From the NCBI GenBank assembly GCA_041574955.1, contig JBFGNS010000012.1, forward strand, positions 1-46,137: a DNA stretch of 46,137 nt, in the 5' to 3' direction. The translations under genes and the position numbers were made by a program. Every line of letters starts with the position of its first letter. Position 1 is the first letter of the stretch. Below are positions 9,501-16,905 of this stretch, in pieces. Origin of the DNA: CALZJC01 sp041574955. GTDB lineage: Bacteria; Acidobacteriota; Thermoanaerobaculia; Multivoradales; JAHEKO01. The notes below the pieces were generated by a model that did no database searches, was not told where the DNA came from, and was given only the letters and a program-made list of their open reading frames with translations.

Positions 9501-9680
9501 GGCAGTCTGCTGCACGCTCAGCAGGACATTGGTGGGGAGTCCCTCGTCGGTGGTCCAGTGCCTCAGGACAAGCTGCGCGAGCGGTATGTCGGGGTCCACG
9601 CCGCGCGGCACCGTTTGCGACAGCCCCGCCGCCGGATAGGCGACTGCCGCCAGGAGCGTCACGCCGAGCCAGCGCATCAA
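6558..9680 (-). CDS. Periplasmic-propeller sensor histidine kinase (Reg_prop / Y_Y_Y / HisKA / HATPase)
   Basis: This 1040-residue membrane sensor kinase has a signal peptide (about 1-21), then some 600 residues of two-component-regulator propeller repeats with recurrent LW(V/I)(G/S) strands, expected to form two periplasmic propellers. A Y_Y_Y domain follows (about 680-745, YRLEGFDEHW), then one membrane helix (about 754-771) and a coiled coil. The dimerisation domain has phosphoacceptor His822 in SISHDLKSP. The ATPase domain has the N box NLIDNAARF, G1 DNGIGID, F box and G2 GTGLGLAIAK. There is no fused receiver or DNA-binding domain, unlike many Bacteroidota relatives. The likely partner is the divergently encoded response regulator at 9802. 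The ligand, often a glycan in related systems, cannot be read here. Confidence 0.92.
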   Translation of the reverse strand: MMRWLGVTLLAAVAYPAAGLSQTVPRGVDPDIPLAQLVLRHWTTDEGLPTNVLLSVQQTAAGDLWISGFGGLARFDGIEFEVFTQDTVPALTASSFYGLVEDGNRLWIATQDKGVWKFEDGRLAPLAAEQTLTSVRALQVDRSGVLWVGTANQGAFRVEQKRLVPVDHPDLTAIPVRAVFEDRHGVLWFGTEGRGLIRLTDGRYETVGPATGLADASVTSLSEAAAGGLWIGTQGGLYRYLDGATGKSPQLEGVEIFGLAEDDYGSLWVAAEQGLFRRRAGSDRFEHLTSLDGRSLHSVNSLAFDHEGSVWISSYTSGLYQLRAGKFRNFTRASGLSSERVNSLYERSDGSILVGGDLGAVDVIADGGVSRFTSGTGLPEVRVRAFLEDSRGDLWISSYAGLLRLRDGEETLFTTASGLPTNQVRLVYEDSSGRLWAATRGGGLVRVAEGGGFEAFGVADGLPSDFVLSIAEDAAGNLLVGTQEGLAVLAADGEVTSYQAEAGLPGSLVFNASVDDEGVIWLCTTGGLARMRDGEIAALTAQNGLPADAVYDYREDDRGYAWMSSNKGVVRVKKSELVAFLDGEREILEPDLLDEADGMAESQCTGATHMHLASDGRLWVPTLGGVSVIDPYHVPSNPVPPPVLIRRLTIDGREVAPPAASDAAIDVPPGRRRFEFSFAALSFQAPEKVVVRYRLEGFDEHWLDAGRERKALYTGLPPGAFSFRVIAANNDGVWNSREAVLRVRVRPRFYQTPAFLLLVAGALIAGPWTVYRWRVAVVSRRSLMLEKLLVEQRRLEHERMQLIRKLEMRNEQLEHLTYSISHDLKSPVFTIQGFLGLLEKDRRAGDEQRMEENLKRIREAAEAMSRLLDQLHKLWRMESRESRFERTDLGELARQAVAAVQGRLTDRKVEILISPQLPRVLADPTQIMEVLQNLIDNAARFMGEQSRPRVEVGCRLDGEEQVIFVRDNGIGIDPQFHDKVFRIFEKLDSAADGTGLGLAIAKRVIEAHGGRIWVESDGGGNGSTFCFTLGQPPPAGTRAS

Positions 9681-9734
9681 CCGGCCTCCCGGGTCTCCGG
9701 TTCGCCTCAGGGCCAGATCTCCAAGAGGCGTCGC

Positions 9735-9763
9735 TTGAGCCGAACAAGAGCGGCGAATATCAT
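9735..9763 (+). promoter_or_regulatory. Sigma-70 type promoter of the response regulator
   Basis: TTGAGC (9735-9740) and TATCAT (9758-9763) are separated by exactly 17 bases, the best -35/-10 pair in the window. Transcription would start near 9770, about 30 bases before the ATG at 9802. The divergent kinase gene must be transcribed from the same 121-base gap, but no clear minus-strand promoter was found. Confidence 0.6.
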
Positions 9764-9801
9764 CGGCCTAGTTTGCGAGCTGGCCTCACGGGGCAGCGGG
9801 C

Positions 9802-10269
9802 ATGACGGCCGACGAATACCGCAGATCGACCGGGCACAAGCCGCCCCGGGTCCTCCTCGTCGAGGACAACCCGGCCCACGCTGAGCTGATCATGCGTTGC
9901 CTCCTCGATCACGAGGTCGCGAACGACGTCGTACACGTGGGGGACGGCCAGAAGGCGCTCGACTATCTGTTGCGGCAAGGGGACTACGCGGCCTCGGGCA
10001 CGGCCTCGCGTCCCGAGGTTCTCCTGCTCGACCTGAGACTGCCCAAGGTCGACGGTCTGCAGGTTCTCGAGGAGGTCCGGCGGCACGAGACGTTCGATGA
10101 TATGCCAGTGGTCGTTCTGACCACCTCGAGCGCCCGACGGGACGTCAGCCAGGCCTACGCGAAGCGGGCCAACAGCTACCTCGTCAAGCCCTCCGAGTAC
10201 GACGGGCTGGTGCAGATGATCGAGGACTTCGGCTCCTACTGGCTGTACTGGAACCAGCGGGCAAGCTGA
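9802..10269 (+). CDS. CheY-like single-domain response regulator (Rcp1-like)
   Basis: A 155-residue receiver domain without an output domain. The acidic pair Glu21-Asp22, phosphoacceptor Asp77 in LLLDLRLPK, the Thr-Thr-Ser switch near 107-109 and Lys129 in LVKPS are all present. The spacing, with a longer loop before the Asp and the tail of aromatic residues (SYWLYW), is like cyanobacterial-phytochrome-type Rcp1 regulators. Such stand-alone receivers relay phosphate or act by protein binding rather than on DNA. The divergent position next to the large sensor kinase makes that kinase the likely donor. No strong Shine-Dalgarno is seen. Confidence 0.88.
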   Translation: MTADEYRRSTGHKPPRVLLVEDNPAHAELIMRCLLDHEVANDVVHVGDGQKALDYLLRQGDYAASGTASRPEVLLLDLRLPKVDGLQVLEEVRRHETFDDMPVVVLTTSSARRDVSQAYAKRANSYLVKPSEYDGLVQMIEDFGSYWLYWNQRAS

Positions 10270-10286
10270 CAGCCGGCTCGGCGGGA

Positions 10287-10292
10287 TAGGAT
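10287..10292 (+). promoter_or_regulatory. Putative -10 element (TAGGAT)
   Basis: TAGGAT ends only 10 bases before the GTG at 10303, so a transcript starting about 7 bases downstream would have almost no leader. CTGACA at 10266-10271 resembles a -35 but at a short 15-base spacing. Confidence 0.35.
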
Positions 10293-10302
10293 CGCCGGCC
10301 AC

Positions 10303-11967
10303 GTGCCCGAGCTCTCGCTGCCGCCGTTCCTGGCCCGCCGGCGCCTCGACCACGCCGCCGCGCTCGACGCTGTGGTCACCTCGGGGGCGCACATCGCCTC
10401 GGGCTTCGCCACCTCCGAGCCGTCGGCGTTCTACGCCGCGCTGTGGGACCATGTGCGGCGGCGTGACCTGCACGACCTGACGCTGACCAGCGCGCTGTTC
10501 CTGGCACCCCACCCGATCCTGGTGGGCGACGAGCTGGCGGCGCTGCAGCGCGAGCGGCGCGCGGCGGGTGGAAGGGGCCCCGGCGACGAGCCGGCGGGCG
10601 GCGGGCTGCTGGGGAGGATGCGCCACCGCTTCGAGGCGCTGGTGGGGAAGGTCGAGGCGATGGGCTCGCTGATCACCCACTACGAGGAGTTGCGCGAGCG
10701 GCGGATCCGGCTGGTGTCGGGCTTCCTGGGACCGGCGCTCAACACCGTCTTTCCCGAGCGCTGGCTGGTCGAGGCGCTGCACGGCGAGTGGGCGGGGCGC
10801 AATCTGGCGCGCAGCGGCATCCTGGCGCAGCACCCGGTGCACTTCCCGGACGCCCCCGACGGGCTGATCCTGGGTCCGGACCTCGAGCTCGACATCGACG
10901 CCTTCGTGCTGGTGATGACGCCGCCCGACGCCGGCGGGCGGCTGTCGCACGGCGTATCGAACGGCGCCAACGGCGACGCCTTGCGCGCCTGTCTGACGGG
11001 CGACGCCAAGATCCTGCTCTACCTCAACCCGCGCTACCCGTTCGTCGAGGGCCATCCCGAGTCGCCCAACACGGTGGTGGCCGAAGCGCTGCGGCCGGCA
11101 GCCGAGGAGGGGCGGCTGTACGTGGTCGAGACCGACCACCCGGTGCCGGCGCTGCCGGCCGGGGTGTTCGACCATCCGAGCGACGCCGAGCGGGCGATCG
11201 CCGAGCACGTCGTCAACCACATCGAGATGCACCCCGAGCTGACCCGCGGCCGGGCGCTCCAGGTGGGGATCGGCGGCACCGGGGTGCTGGCGGTGCGCGG
11301 GCTGGCCGAGTCGAGCTGGACCGGCCGCAGCTACACCGAGATGCTCGAGCCGTTCACCTGGGAGCTGTTCGAGCGCGGCAAGATCGCCGGTACCCACTTC
11401 GTCCGCGCCGACGGCACCCGCGAGCAGCTCGACGGCAAGCTGGTCGCCACCTTCGCCCTGGCGCCCGAGGACTCCGATTTCTACGATCGGCTCGACGGCG
11501 ACGGCCGGGCGCTGCTGTCGGCGGCCTCGCGGGTGGTGGTGTCCGAGGCGTTCTACGGCGGCCTGGGGATCAACAACATCCTGGGAATCGACTTCGTCGG
11601 CCACGTCAACGCCTCGGGCCGCGACCGCAACCCGTACTCCGGCTTCGGCGGGGCGGCGATGATCCAACGCGGCCTGGGCCGCGGCGGCGTCGCCTACCTG
11701 TGCCTCAAGTCGACCCACACGACGCCGGAGGGCGAGCGGCGCAGCTCGATCTTTCCCTACCTGCCGCGGGGCACCCCGGTCACCCTGATGGGCGCCGATC
11801 TGATGGGCACCCGCGAGGGCGCCCGCTTCTACCTGGTGACCGAGCACGGCGTGGCCGAGATCGGCGCCCGCGACCAGCACCGCTTCGTGCGCGCCTTGAT
11901 CAGCGTTGCCCATCCCGACTTCAGGGATGAGCTCGAAAAGGCAGCCTGGCGCGAGCTCAGGATCTGA
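10303..11967 (+). CDS. Acetyl-CoA hydrolase/CoA-transferase family protein
   Basis: The 554-residue protein matches the acetyl-CoA hydrolase/transferase family in its C-terminal half: GIGGTG followed by the YTEML motif whose Glu346 is the probable CoA-ester-forming residue, INNILGIDFVGHVNASG, then the glycine-rich GFGG and the closing VTEHGVAEIG and AHPDFR segments. The N-terminal half carries the second Rossmann-like lobe with a charged insertion around residues 80-125. Family members move CoA between acetate and other acyl groups or hydrolyse acyl-CoA; the actual substrate is unknown. The protein is longer than short members of about 430 residues. GTG at 10303 begins a plausible N terminus. 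Apparently cytoplasmic. Confidence 0.85.
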   Translation: MPELSLPPFLARRRLDHAAALDAVVTSGAHIASGFATSEPSAFYAALWDHVRRRDLHDLTLTSALFLAPHPILVGDELAALQRERRAAGGRGPGDEPAGGGLLGRMRHRFEALVGKVEAMGSLITHYEELRERRIRLVSGFLGPALNTVFPERWLVEALHGEWAGRNLARSGILAQHPVHFPDAPDGLILGPDLELDIDAFVLVMTPPDAGGRLSHGVSNGANGDALRACLTGDAKILLYLNPRYPFVEGHPESPNTVVAEALRPAAEEGRLYVVETDHPVPALPAGVFDHPSDAERAIAEHVVNHIEMHPELTRGRALQVGIGGTGVLAVRGLAESSWTGRSYTEMLEPFTWELFERGKIAGTHFVRADGTREQLDGKLVATFALAPEDSDFYDRLDGDGRALLSAASRVVVSEAFYGGLGINNILGIDFVGHVNASGRDRNPYSGFGGAAMIQRGLGRGGVAYLCLKSTHTTPEGERRSSIFPYLPRGTPVTLMGADLMGTREGARFYLVTEHGVAEIGARDQHRFVRALISVAHPDFRDELEKAAWRELRI

Positions 11968-11990
11968 GCTGCGCCGACGAGCGCAAGACG

Positions 11991-12623
11991 ATGGCCGGTA
12001 GCGGCGACCGTCTCTCGTCGCGGCGCGGCTCGGCGATCGTCGCCATGGCGGTCGGTCTGGCTGTCTTGGGATGCGCTCCGGCCGGCGAGGAGCCGGCCGC
12101 GCCCGGGCCGGCCGTAGAGGCGGCCGCCCTGGAGCGGGCGCGCGCCGCTTCCGCCGAGCTCGGCAAGCGGCTGACCGCCGAGCTCGCCGCCCGGCTGGTG
12201 GCGGGCACGCCGGCCGCGGCCATCGACGTCTGCTCCCGCATCGCGCCGACAGCGGCGGCGGACCTCAGCCGGGACGGGCTCGCGATCAGGCGAACGAGCG
12301 TCCGCTACCGCAATCCCGACAACGCCCCCGATCCGTGGGAGCGCGGCTGGCTCGAGCGCCTCGGGCAGCAGATTGCCGCGGGCGAACCGCCGAGCGAGGT
12401 GCACGAGATCGATCGCGCGGCGGGCGAGCTGCGTTTCCTGCGCCCGATCGTGGTCGCCCCCGACTGCCTGAAGTGTCACGGAGCCGAGAGCGAGCTCGAC
12501 CCCGTGGTCCGCGAGCGGCTCGGCCAGCTCTACCCGGAGGACCGGGCCACGGGCTTCGCCGCCGGCGACCTGCGGGGCGTGTTCAGCGTGCGCGTCGAGC
12601 TGGGCAGCGCCGGACCGGGTTGA
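11991..12623 (+). CDS. DUF3365 (Tll0287-like) c-type heme lipoprotein
   Basis: The 210-residue protein has an N-terminal signal ending in a lipobox with Cys28 (AVLGC), so it is probably anchored in a membrane facing the periplasm. It carries one covalent heme-binding site, C159-L-K-C-H163, close to the C terminus. The preceding region (AAIDVCSRIAP, then a YRNPDNAPDPWE stretch) is characteristic of the DUF3365/Tll0287-like haem family, which has a PAS-like fold. Such proteins are suspected redox or gas sensors or electron carriers. It stands 24 bases after the CoA-transferase gene. Confidence 0.85.
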   Translation: MAGSGDRLSSRRGSAIVAMAVGLAVLGCAPAGEEPAAPGPAVEAAALERARAASAELGKRLTAELAARLVAGTPAAAIDVCSRIAPTAAADLSRDGLAIRRTSVRYRNPDNAPDPWERGWLERLGQQIAAGEPPSEVHEIDRAAGELRFLRPIVVAPDCLKCHGAESELDPVVRERLGQLYPEDRATGFAAGDLRGVFSVRVELGSAGPG

Positions 12624-12731
12624 GCGCGGGCCACCCCCGCCTGGCGGCCGTCGGTTGTCGACGGGCCAGGGCTGCCAGGGTCGGGCCAGGGTCCGCCAGA
12701 ACCCGGCGCCCGCCGCCGCGTATGAAGGCCC

Positions 12732-14003
12732 ATGCGGAAGCTCGCAGCGTTAGCGCCGACCGTGGTCGCGCTGTCTTTGGCCCTCCGTGCCGTCGCGGGC
12801 CTCGCCGCCGAGCCGACCGAGCTGGTGGACACGGTCGGTACGCTGGCGCTGTCCGAGGAGCTCGACGCGCGCGGCAACCTGGGGGGCGTGGCGGTCGACC
12901 GGCTGGGCTTCCTCTATGTGGCCAACTTCCGCGACGCGCTTTGGCGGATCTCGCCCGAGGGCGAGGTCGAGACCCTGAGCCGCGCCTTCTACGGCTCTTC
13001 GGGCATCGCCGTGGACCCCCGCGGCGACGTCTACCAGGCGAGTTTCTTCGGCAACACCGTCACCCGGCTGCGCCGCACCGGCGAGGTCGATCGGTTCGTC
13101 GAGTCCGGGCTGGCCGGCCCGGTCGGCCTGGCCTTCGATCCAGAGGACGGCAGCCTCTACGTCTGTAACTGCAACGGCAACTCGATCGCCAGGGTGTCGC
13201 CGGCGGGGGCGGTCGAGACCCTGGCCGAGAGCGAGCTCTTCGGCTGCCCCAACGGCATCGCCGTCGGCCCGGACAAGGCGCTCTACGTCACCAACTTCAA
13301 CCACCACGACCTGCTCAAAGTGACGCGCACCGGTGAGGTGTCGCGGTTCGCCAACGTGCCGGGGGGCGCCGGCAACGCCCATCTGGCGTTCTCCAGGGGT
13401 TTCTTCTACGTCACCAAGATCATCGCCAACCGCGTGGTCAAGGTGTCACTCGAGGGCGAGGTCTTTCCTGTCGCCGGCAGCGGGGCTCCGGGGCACGACG
13501 ACGGCCGAGGACCGGAGGCGGCCTTTTTCCATCCCAACGGCATCGCGGTGTCGCCGGCCGGCGACCGCCTGTACGTCAACACGATGATCGGTGAGTACGG
13601 TCAGCCCACGCCTTCGACGCTGACGGTGCGCACGATCGACTTGCTGACCCTGAGCTCGATGCTCGAGGCGGCGCTCGAGGCGGGCGGGGTCGAGGCGCTG
13701 GCGTCGGCGTACGAGCGGTGGGCCGCCGATCCGGTGCGCGGCCGGGAGAACACCATCGGCGAGCTGATCGCGCTGGGGTACAAGCACCTGTCATCGCGCC
13801 GCGTGCCCGAGGCGCTCGAGCTCTTCCGGCTCAACGCCGCGGCCCACCCCGAGGCGGCGGCAGCCCAGTACCACCTGGGTGAGGCCTTCCGCTACACGGG
13901 GCAGACCGACCGCGCCGTCGAGCAGTACCGCAAGACCCTGGCGCTCGACGCCGGGCACGCCCTGGCGGCGTCGCGACTCGAGCAGCTCGGCGCCGCCGGC
14001 TGA
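12732..14003 (+). CDS. Secreted NHL-repeat propeller with C-terminal TPR
   Basis: The 423-residue protein begins with a signal peptide (about 1-25). Six NHL/SMP-30-like blades follow, marked by recurring G(I/V/L)AV and LYV pairs (GVAVDRLGFLYVANF, GIAVGPDKALYVTNF, GIAVSPAGDRLYVN). After a linker, residues about 350-423 form tetratricopeptide helices (AAQYHLGEAFRYTGQTDRA). The family often binds partner proteins or small ligands; some SMP-30 relatives are lactonases, but catalytic residues cannot be judged here. The 108-base gap upstream contains two CGGGCCAGGG repeats and nothing else recognisable. Confidence 0.82.
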   Translation: MRKLAALAPTVVALSLALRAVAGLAAEPTELVDTVGTLALSEELDARGNLGGVAVDRLGFLYVANFRDALWRISPEGEVETLSRAFYGSSGIAVDPRGDVYQASFFGNTVTRLRRTGEVDRFVESGLAGPVGLAFDPEDGSLYVCNCNGNSIARVSPAGAVETLAESELFGCPNGIAVGPDKALYVTNFNHHDLLKVTRTGEVSRFANVPGGAGNAHLAFSRGFFYVTKIIANRVVKVSLEGEVFPVAGSGAPGHDDGRGPEAAFFHPNGIAVSPAGDRLYVNTMIGEYGQPTPSTLTVRTIDLLTLSSMLEAALEAGGVEALASAYERWAADPVRGRENTIGELIALGYKHLSSRRVPEALELFRLNAAAHPEAAAAQYHLGEAFRYTGQTDRAVEQYRKTLALDAGHALAASRLEQLGAAG

Positions 14004-14068
14004 GCCGGCCACCGCCGGTCGCCTCGTGCCCACTGGCCGGGTGAGCGGTTGGCCGTGGCCCGATCCGC

Positions 14069-14074
14069 TACGAT
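14069..14074 (+). promoter_or_regulatory. Putative -10 element (TACGAT)
   Basis: TACGAT overlaps the candidate ATG at 14073 of the MmcQ-like gene. If it is a real -10, transcription would begin at about 14081-14082, exactly at an in-frame TTG, giving a leaderless message. Confidence 0.3.
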
Positions 14075-14483
14075 GGCCTGGTTGAGCCGAGCCGACGACT
14101 CCCTCGAGCGCGTCCGAGCGATCCTCGCCGCCTGGCCCGAGACCCGGGAGGCGCTGTCGCACGGCTCGCCCACCTGGTGGGGCGGCAAGAAGACGTTCGC
14201 CTCGTTCCACGACGACCACCACGGCGACGGCCGGCTCGCCCTGTGGGTGAAGTCCAACGTCGTCGAACAGCAGTCGATGGTCGACTCCGCTCCCGAGATC
14301 TTCTTCGTGCCGCCCTACGTGGGCCCCAGCGGCTGGGTCGGCGTCCGCCTCGACCGCGGGCTCGACTGGGAGATCGTCGCCGGCATCCTGGAGACCGGCT
14401 ACCGGATGGTGGCGCCGACGCGAGCGGTGGCGGCGCTCAAAGCGCTCCAGGCCGGCGCACGGCCGGCCGCACCGGAGCGCTGA
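14073..14483 (+). CDS. MmcQ/YjbR-family protein
   Basis: A 136-residue protein matching the MmcQ/YjbR (CyaY-like fold) family: a short N-terminal helix, then HGSPTWWGGKKTFASFHDD, LWVKSN, PPYVGPSGWVGVRLD and a closing helix. Family members are annotated as DNA-binding on weak evidence, and the fold alone does not show a function. The start is uncertain: ATG 14073, TTG 14049 and TTG 14082 are all in frame; the family alignment permits any of the last two downstream choices. No signal peptide. Confidence 0.8.
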   Translation: MAWLSRADDSLERVRAILAAWPETREALSHGSPTWWGGKKTFASFHDDHHGDGRLALWVKSNVVEQQSMVDSAPEIFFVPPYVGPSGWVGVRLDRGLDWEIVAGILETGYRMVAPTRAVAALKALQAGARPAAPER

Positions 14484-14485
14484 GG

Positions 14486-15205
14486 GTGCCGGAGCCCGCG
14501 CAGCCGCGAGCGGTTCCGTGGCCACGCTGGCTGCCGCGCCGTCCGGTCTCCGGGTGGGCGCTGGGCTGGGGCGTGGCGGCGATGTTCCTGGTCGGCACCG
14601 GCGCCAGCCACGGCTGGAGCGACGGCGGCATGGCGCGGGGGCTGGCCGGTGGTCTGCTGGGCTGGCTGGTCGGCGGGCTCGGGACGGTCGCCGGCATGGA
14701 GCCGGGCGGCCGGCTGCCCGTGCCGCGGCTGGCGGCAGCTGCGGCCGGCTGGGCGGTGTCGTTCGCCGCGGCGGTGGGCTCGGGCTGGTGGCTGGCCGAG
14801 TGGTGCGAGCGGTCGACGGTGTTCGGCATGCATTCGGCCGGCTTCCTGGGCCTGGCGGTGGGTGCGGGCATCGGCGGCGCCGTGGGCGGCCTGGCGGTGG
14901 CCGCGGTGCGGCCTGGCGGGGCGGGGTGGAGCCGAGCGCTGGTCCGGGCGCCGGTGGTCGTGGGTCTCTGGGGGGTGGCGTTCGCGCTCGGCTTCCATCT
15001 CGCGCTGATCGCCGGGATTGTCCTCGGGGAGTTCGTCAAGCGTGCTCTCGAGCCGTTGGTCGGCTGGTACCCGGGGCTGGTCCTCGGCTGGGGCCTCGGC
15101 GCCGCGCTGGGCGGCGCGCTGGCGGGTGGCCTGGGCAGCATCGCCCTGCGACGCCCGCCCGCCGGCGACGGGGCCGAGGAAGACGGTCGTGCCGTGGCGA
15201 GCTGA
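14486..15205 (+). CDS. Polytopic membrane protein of unknown function
   Basis: GTG at 14486, two bases after the preceding stop, opens a 239-residue protein of very hydrophobic, Gly/Ala-rich segments. About six membrane helices can be drawn (for example around residues 23-42, 50-75, 85-105, 112-137, 155-180 and 195-220). The glycine zippers in the helices and the short charged C terminus (AEEDGRAVAS) are the only notable features. No family recognised. It overlaps the next gene by 17 bases, so the two are probably translated from one message. Confidence 0.7.
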   Translation: MPEPAQPRAVPWPRWLPRRPVSGWALGWGVAAMFLVGTGASHGWSDGGMARGLAGGLLGWLVGGLGTVAGMEPGGRLPVPRLAAAAAGWAVSFAAAVGSGWWLAEWCERSTVFGMHSAGFLGLAVGAGIGGAVGGLAVAAVRPGGAGWSRALVRAPVVVGLWGVAFALGFHLALIAGIVLGEFVKRALEPLVGWYPGLVLGWGLGAALGGALAGGLGSIALRRPPAGDGAEEDGRAVAS

Positions 15206-15665
15206 GCGGCGCCGGCAGGCGGTGACGCTCGCGGCGCTGGCGGCACTGCTCGCCGCCGGCTGCGCGAGCGGCGGTGCGGTGGGGCTCGCCTACTGCATCG
15301 AAGAGGCGGCGAAGAGCTTGCGGCGCGCGCCCGCCGAGCGCCAGGTGCGTCGCGACTGCCGGCTGGGGCTGCCGGTGCCGGCGCGGGTAGTGGCCTTCCC
15401 CAGCGGTCCGGTGTCGCGTGCCGACCTGCGGCAGGTCGGGCTGAGCGACGCCGAGGTGGACCGGGTGAGCTACCTCCAGATCGGCGGCCCGGTCGAGCGG
15501 CTGAACGTCCTACCCGCCGCCCGGCGGCCGCGGCCCAGCCGCACGACCTACCATCGGCGGTTCGTCGAGACGCCGGAGCTGCTGGCCTGCTGGGCGAACG
15601 CGGGCCGGGTGACGGTGGTGGTGGAGCGGGCCGGCGACCGGCTCCGGCTGGTCGGCCTGGAGTAG
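15189..15665 (+). CDS. Small predicted lipoprotein of unknown function
   Basis: The 158-residue product begins with basic residues, a hydrophobic stretch and a lipobox-like LLAAGC at Cys25, so it is probably lipidated and anchored in the envelope. Two more Cys follow (around 36 and 55), and a Cys-Trp pair near residue 137. The start is GTG 15189, inside the end of the membrane-protein gene, with which it may be co-translated. No conserved domain was recognised. Coding confidence comes from the lipoprotein signal and the maintained frame. Confidence 0.6.
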   Translation: MPWRAERRRQAVTLAALAALLAAGCASGGAVGLAYCIEEAAKSLRRAPAERQVRRDCRLGLPVPARVVAFPSGPVSRADLRQVGLSDAEVDRVSYLQIGGPVERLNVLPAARRPRPSRTTYHRRFVETPELLACWANAGRVTVVVERAGDRLRLVGLE

Positions 15666-15709
15666 GTCGGCGCGGTGGCGCGGCGGCGGTCGGCCCGCGG
15701 GTCGCGTGC

Positions 15710-15715
15710 TAGAGT
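15710..15715 (+). promoter_or_regulatory. Putative -10 element of the selenoprotein gene (TAGAGT)
   Basis: TAGAGT lies 71 bases before the ATG at 15786. A strong ribosome-binding site, GGGAGGTG at 15773-15780, follows in the leader. No matching -35 hexamer is visible. Confidence 0.35.
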
Positions 15716-15785
15716 CGTCACCGGTTTCAGCCGCAGCCAGACGGTACAGGGTGCCCGCAGCACCCGCCATCCGGGAGGTGTTGCC

Positions 15786-16379
15786 ATGCCATCACGCATC
15801 CGACCCGTGACCCGTGAGACGGTCGCTGACCCTGAGCTGAAGCAGCTGCTCGACGACGGCGCCGAGGGCTGGTGGAAGGACGCCGAGATGTTCGGAGTCA
15901 TCGGCCGCGTCCCCGACCTGCTCAAGTCGATCGTGCCGGTGTTCGCCTCGTTCTTCGGCGGTGGGCGGATCGAGCCGCACCTGTTCGAGATGATGCGGAT
16001 CAAGACCGGCCAGATGAACGACTGCGCCTACTGAAGCACCGTCCGCACCGCTGCCGTGCGCAGCGACGTACAGCCGAAGGAAGAGGTGGTGCTCTCGGGC
16101 AGCTACGGCTCGTTGCCGCGCCGTGAGGCGCTGGCGGTCGAGCTGGCCGAGCGGATGGCGATGGACCCGCACTCGGTGGACGACGGCTTCTGGGGCGAGC
16201 TGCGCGCCGAGTTCACCGACGAGGAGATCGTCGAGTTGACCTTCGCCTGCTCGATCTTCAACTGGGGCAACAAGTTCAACATCACCATGCGGCTCGATAC
16301 CGACGGCGTGCAGTACGAGCGCGGCATGGAGTACAAAGAGGCGCCGACGTTCTGGCGGCGCGGCGCGCAGGGGAGCTAG
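15786..16379 (+). CDS. Selenocysteine-containing carboxymuconolactone decarboxylase/AhpD-like protein
   Basis: Read through the TGA at 16032-16034, one frame runs from ATG 15786 (ribosome-binding site GGGAGGTG) to TAG 16377-16379, giving 197 residues with Sec at 83. The TGA is the last position of the family CxxC motif: C80-A-Y-U83, directly followed by STVRTAAVR, where relatives carry CxYC. Upstream helices (FEMMRIKTGQMNDC) and downstream helices (VELAERMAMDP, FTDEEIVELTFACSIFNWGNKFNI) fit the alkylhydroperoxidase D-like helical fold. A bacterial SECIS-like hairpin follows the TGA. In this family the Cys pair serves peroxide or disulfide redox chemistry, so Sec would be the reactive residue. 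A broken gene is the alternative, but the open frame and the exact Cys position argue against it. Confidence 0.88.
16032..16065 (+). promoter_or_regulatory. UGA (Sec) codon with bacterial SECIS-like hairpin
   Basis: After TGA 16032-16034, CGCTGC (16049-16054) pairs with GCAGCG (16060-16065) around the loop CGTGC. The loop's second base is G at 16056, 22 bases beyond the UGA, inside the window known for bacterial SECIS elements read by SelB. A competing hairpin, CGCAC (16044-16048) with GTGCG (16056-16060), is also possible and also puts a G near the loop start. Confidence 0.75.
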
Positions 16380-16413
16380 AGCGGCGGGCCGGCCCGGCGT
16401 CGCCCGGCCCGGC

Positions 16414-16902
16414 GTGACCGCGCCCTCGATGGAACGAGATCGCAGGAGGCTGCTGGCGCTGGCGGGGCTGTCGGCGATGCTGCCGCCGGGGGCTGCGGCG
16501 GTCACGCTCCAGGCGCTCTACGCGCAGCACCTGCTGGCCTACCGGGGAGTCTGCGGCCCTCATGCGCCGGATATACCGGCGCGCCCGTGCTCGTTCGCCG
16601 AGTACGCCGGCAACGACTTCGTGGGCAGCGTTTTCGGCGCTTTCGGCCTGACGCTGGTAACGGTGATGGCCGCGCTGGTGACGGCGGCTGCGGTCGCCCT
16701 GTGCTGGCTGTCGGCGCTGGCCTGGCGGCTGGCGCAGGGCCGGCGGCCGGCGCTGGCGGCGGCCGTGGCGGTGCTGGCTCTGGCGGCTGCCGGCGACTGC
16801 GCCGAGCCGGCGCTGGTCGGCGGGCAGACACCGGCGCGGCTGGGCTTCGATCCGGCCGCGTGGCACCCGCTGGCCGGGCTGCTCGGGGCGGCGGGGGGCT
16901 GA
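16414..16902 (+). CDS. Predicted membrane protein of unknown function
   Basis: The 162-residue product has an N-terminal hydrophobic segment (about 14-36), a polar loop with two Cys that could form a disulfide (GVCGPHAP and RPCSF), and at least two strong membrane helices (about 75-103 and 110-128). No family recognised. GTG 16414 gives the longest version, ATG 16429 the more ordinary one; neither has a clear ribosome-binding site. Only three bases separate it from the TfoX-like gene. Confidence 0.6.
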   Translation: MTAPSMERDRRRLLALAGLSAMLPPGAAAVTLQALYAQHLLAYRGVCGPHAPDIPARPCSFAEYAGNDFVGSVFGAFGLTLVTVMAALVTAAAVALCWLSALAWRLAQGRRPALAAAVAVLALAAAGDCAEPALVGGQTPARLGFDPAAWHPLAGLLGAAGG

Positions 16903-16905
16903 GCC

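Noticed and set aside
9760..11913. 717-codon minus-strand frame opposite the CoA-transferase
   Set aside because: No motifs; the plus-strand gene has a clear family match.
15786..16379. Two separate genes or a pseudogene split at TGA 16032
   Set aside because: Both parts share one frame, the stop is exactly at a conserved redox Cys, the 3' part has no own start signal, and a SECIS-like hairpin follows.
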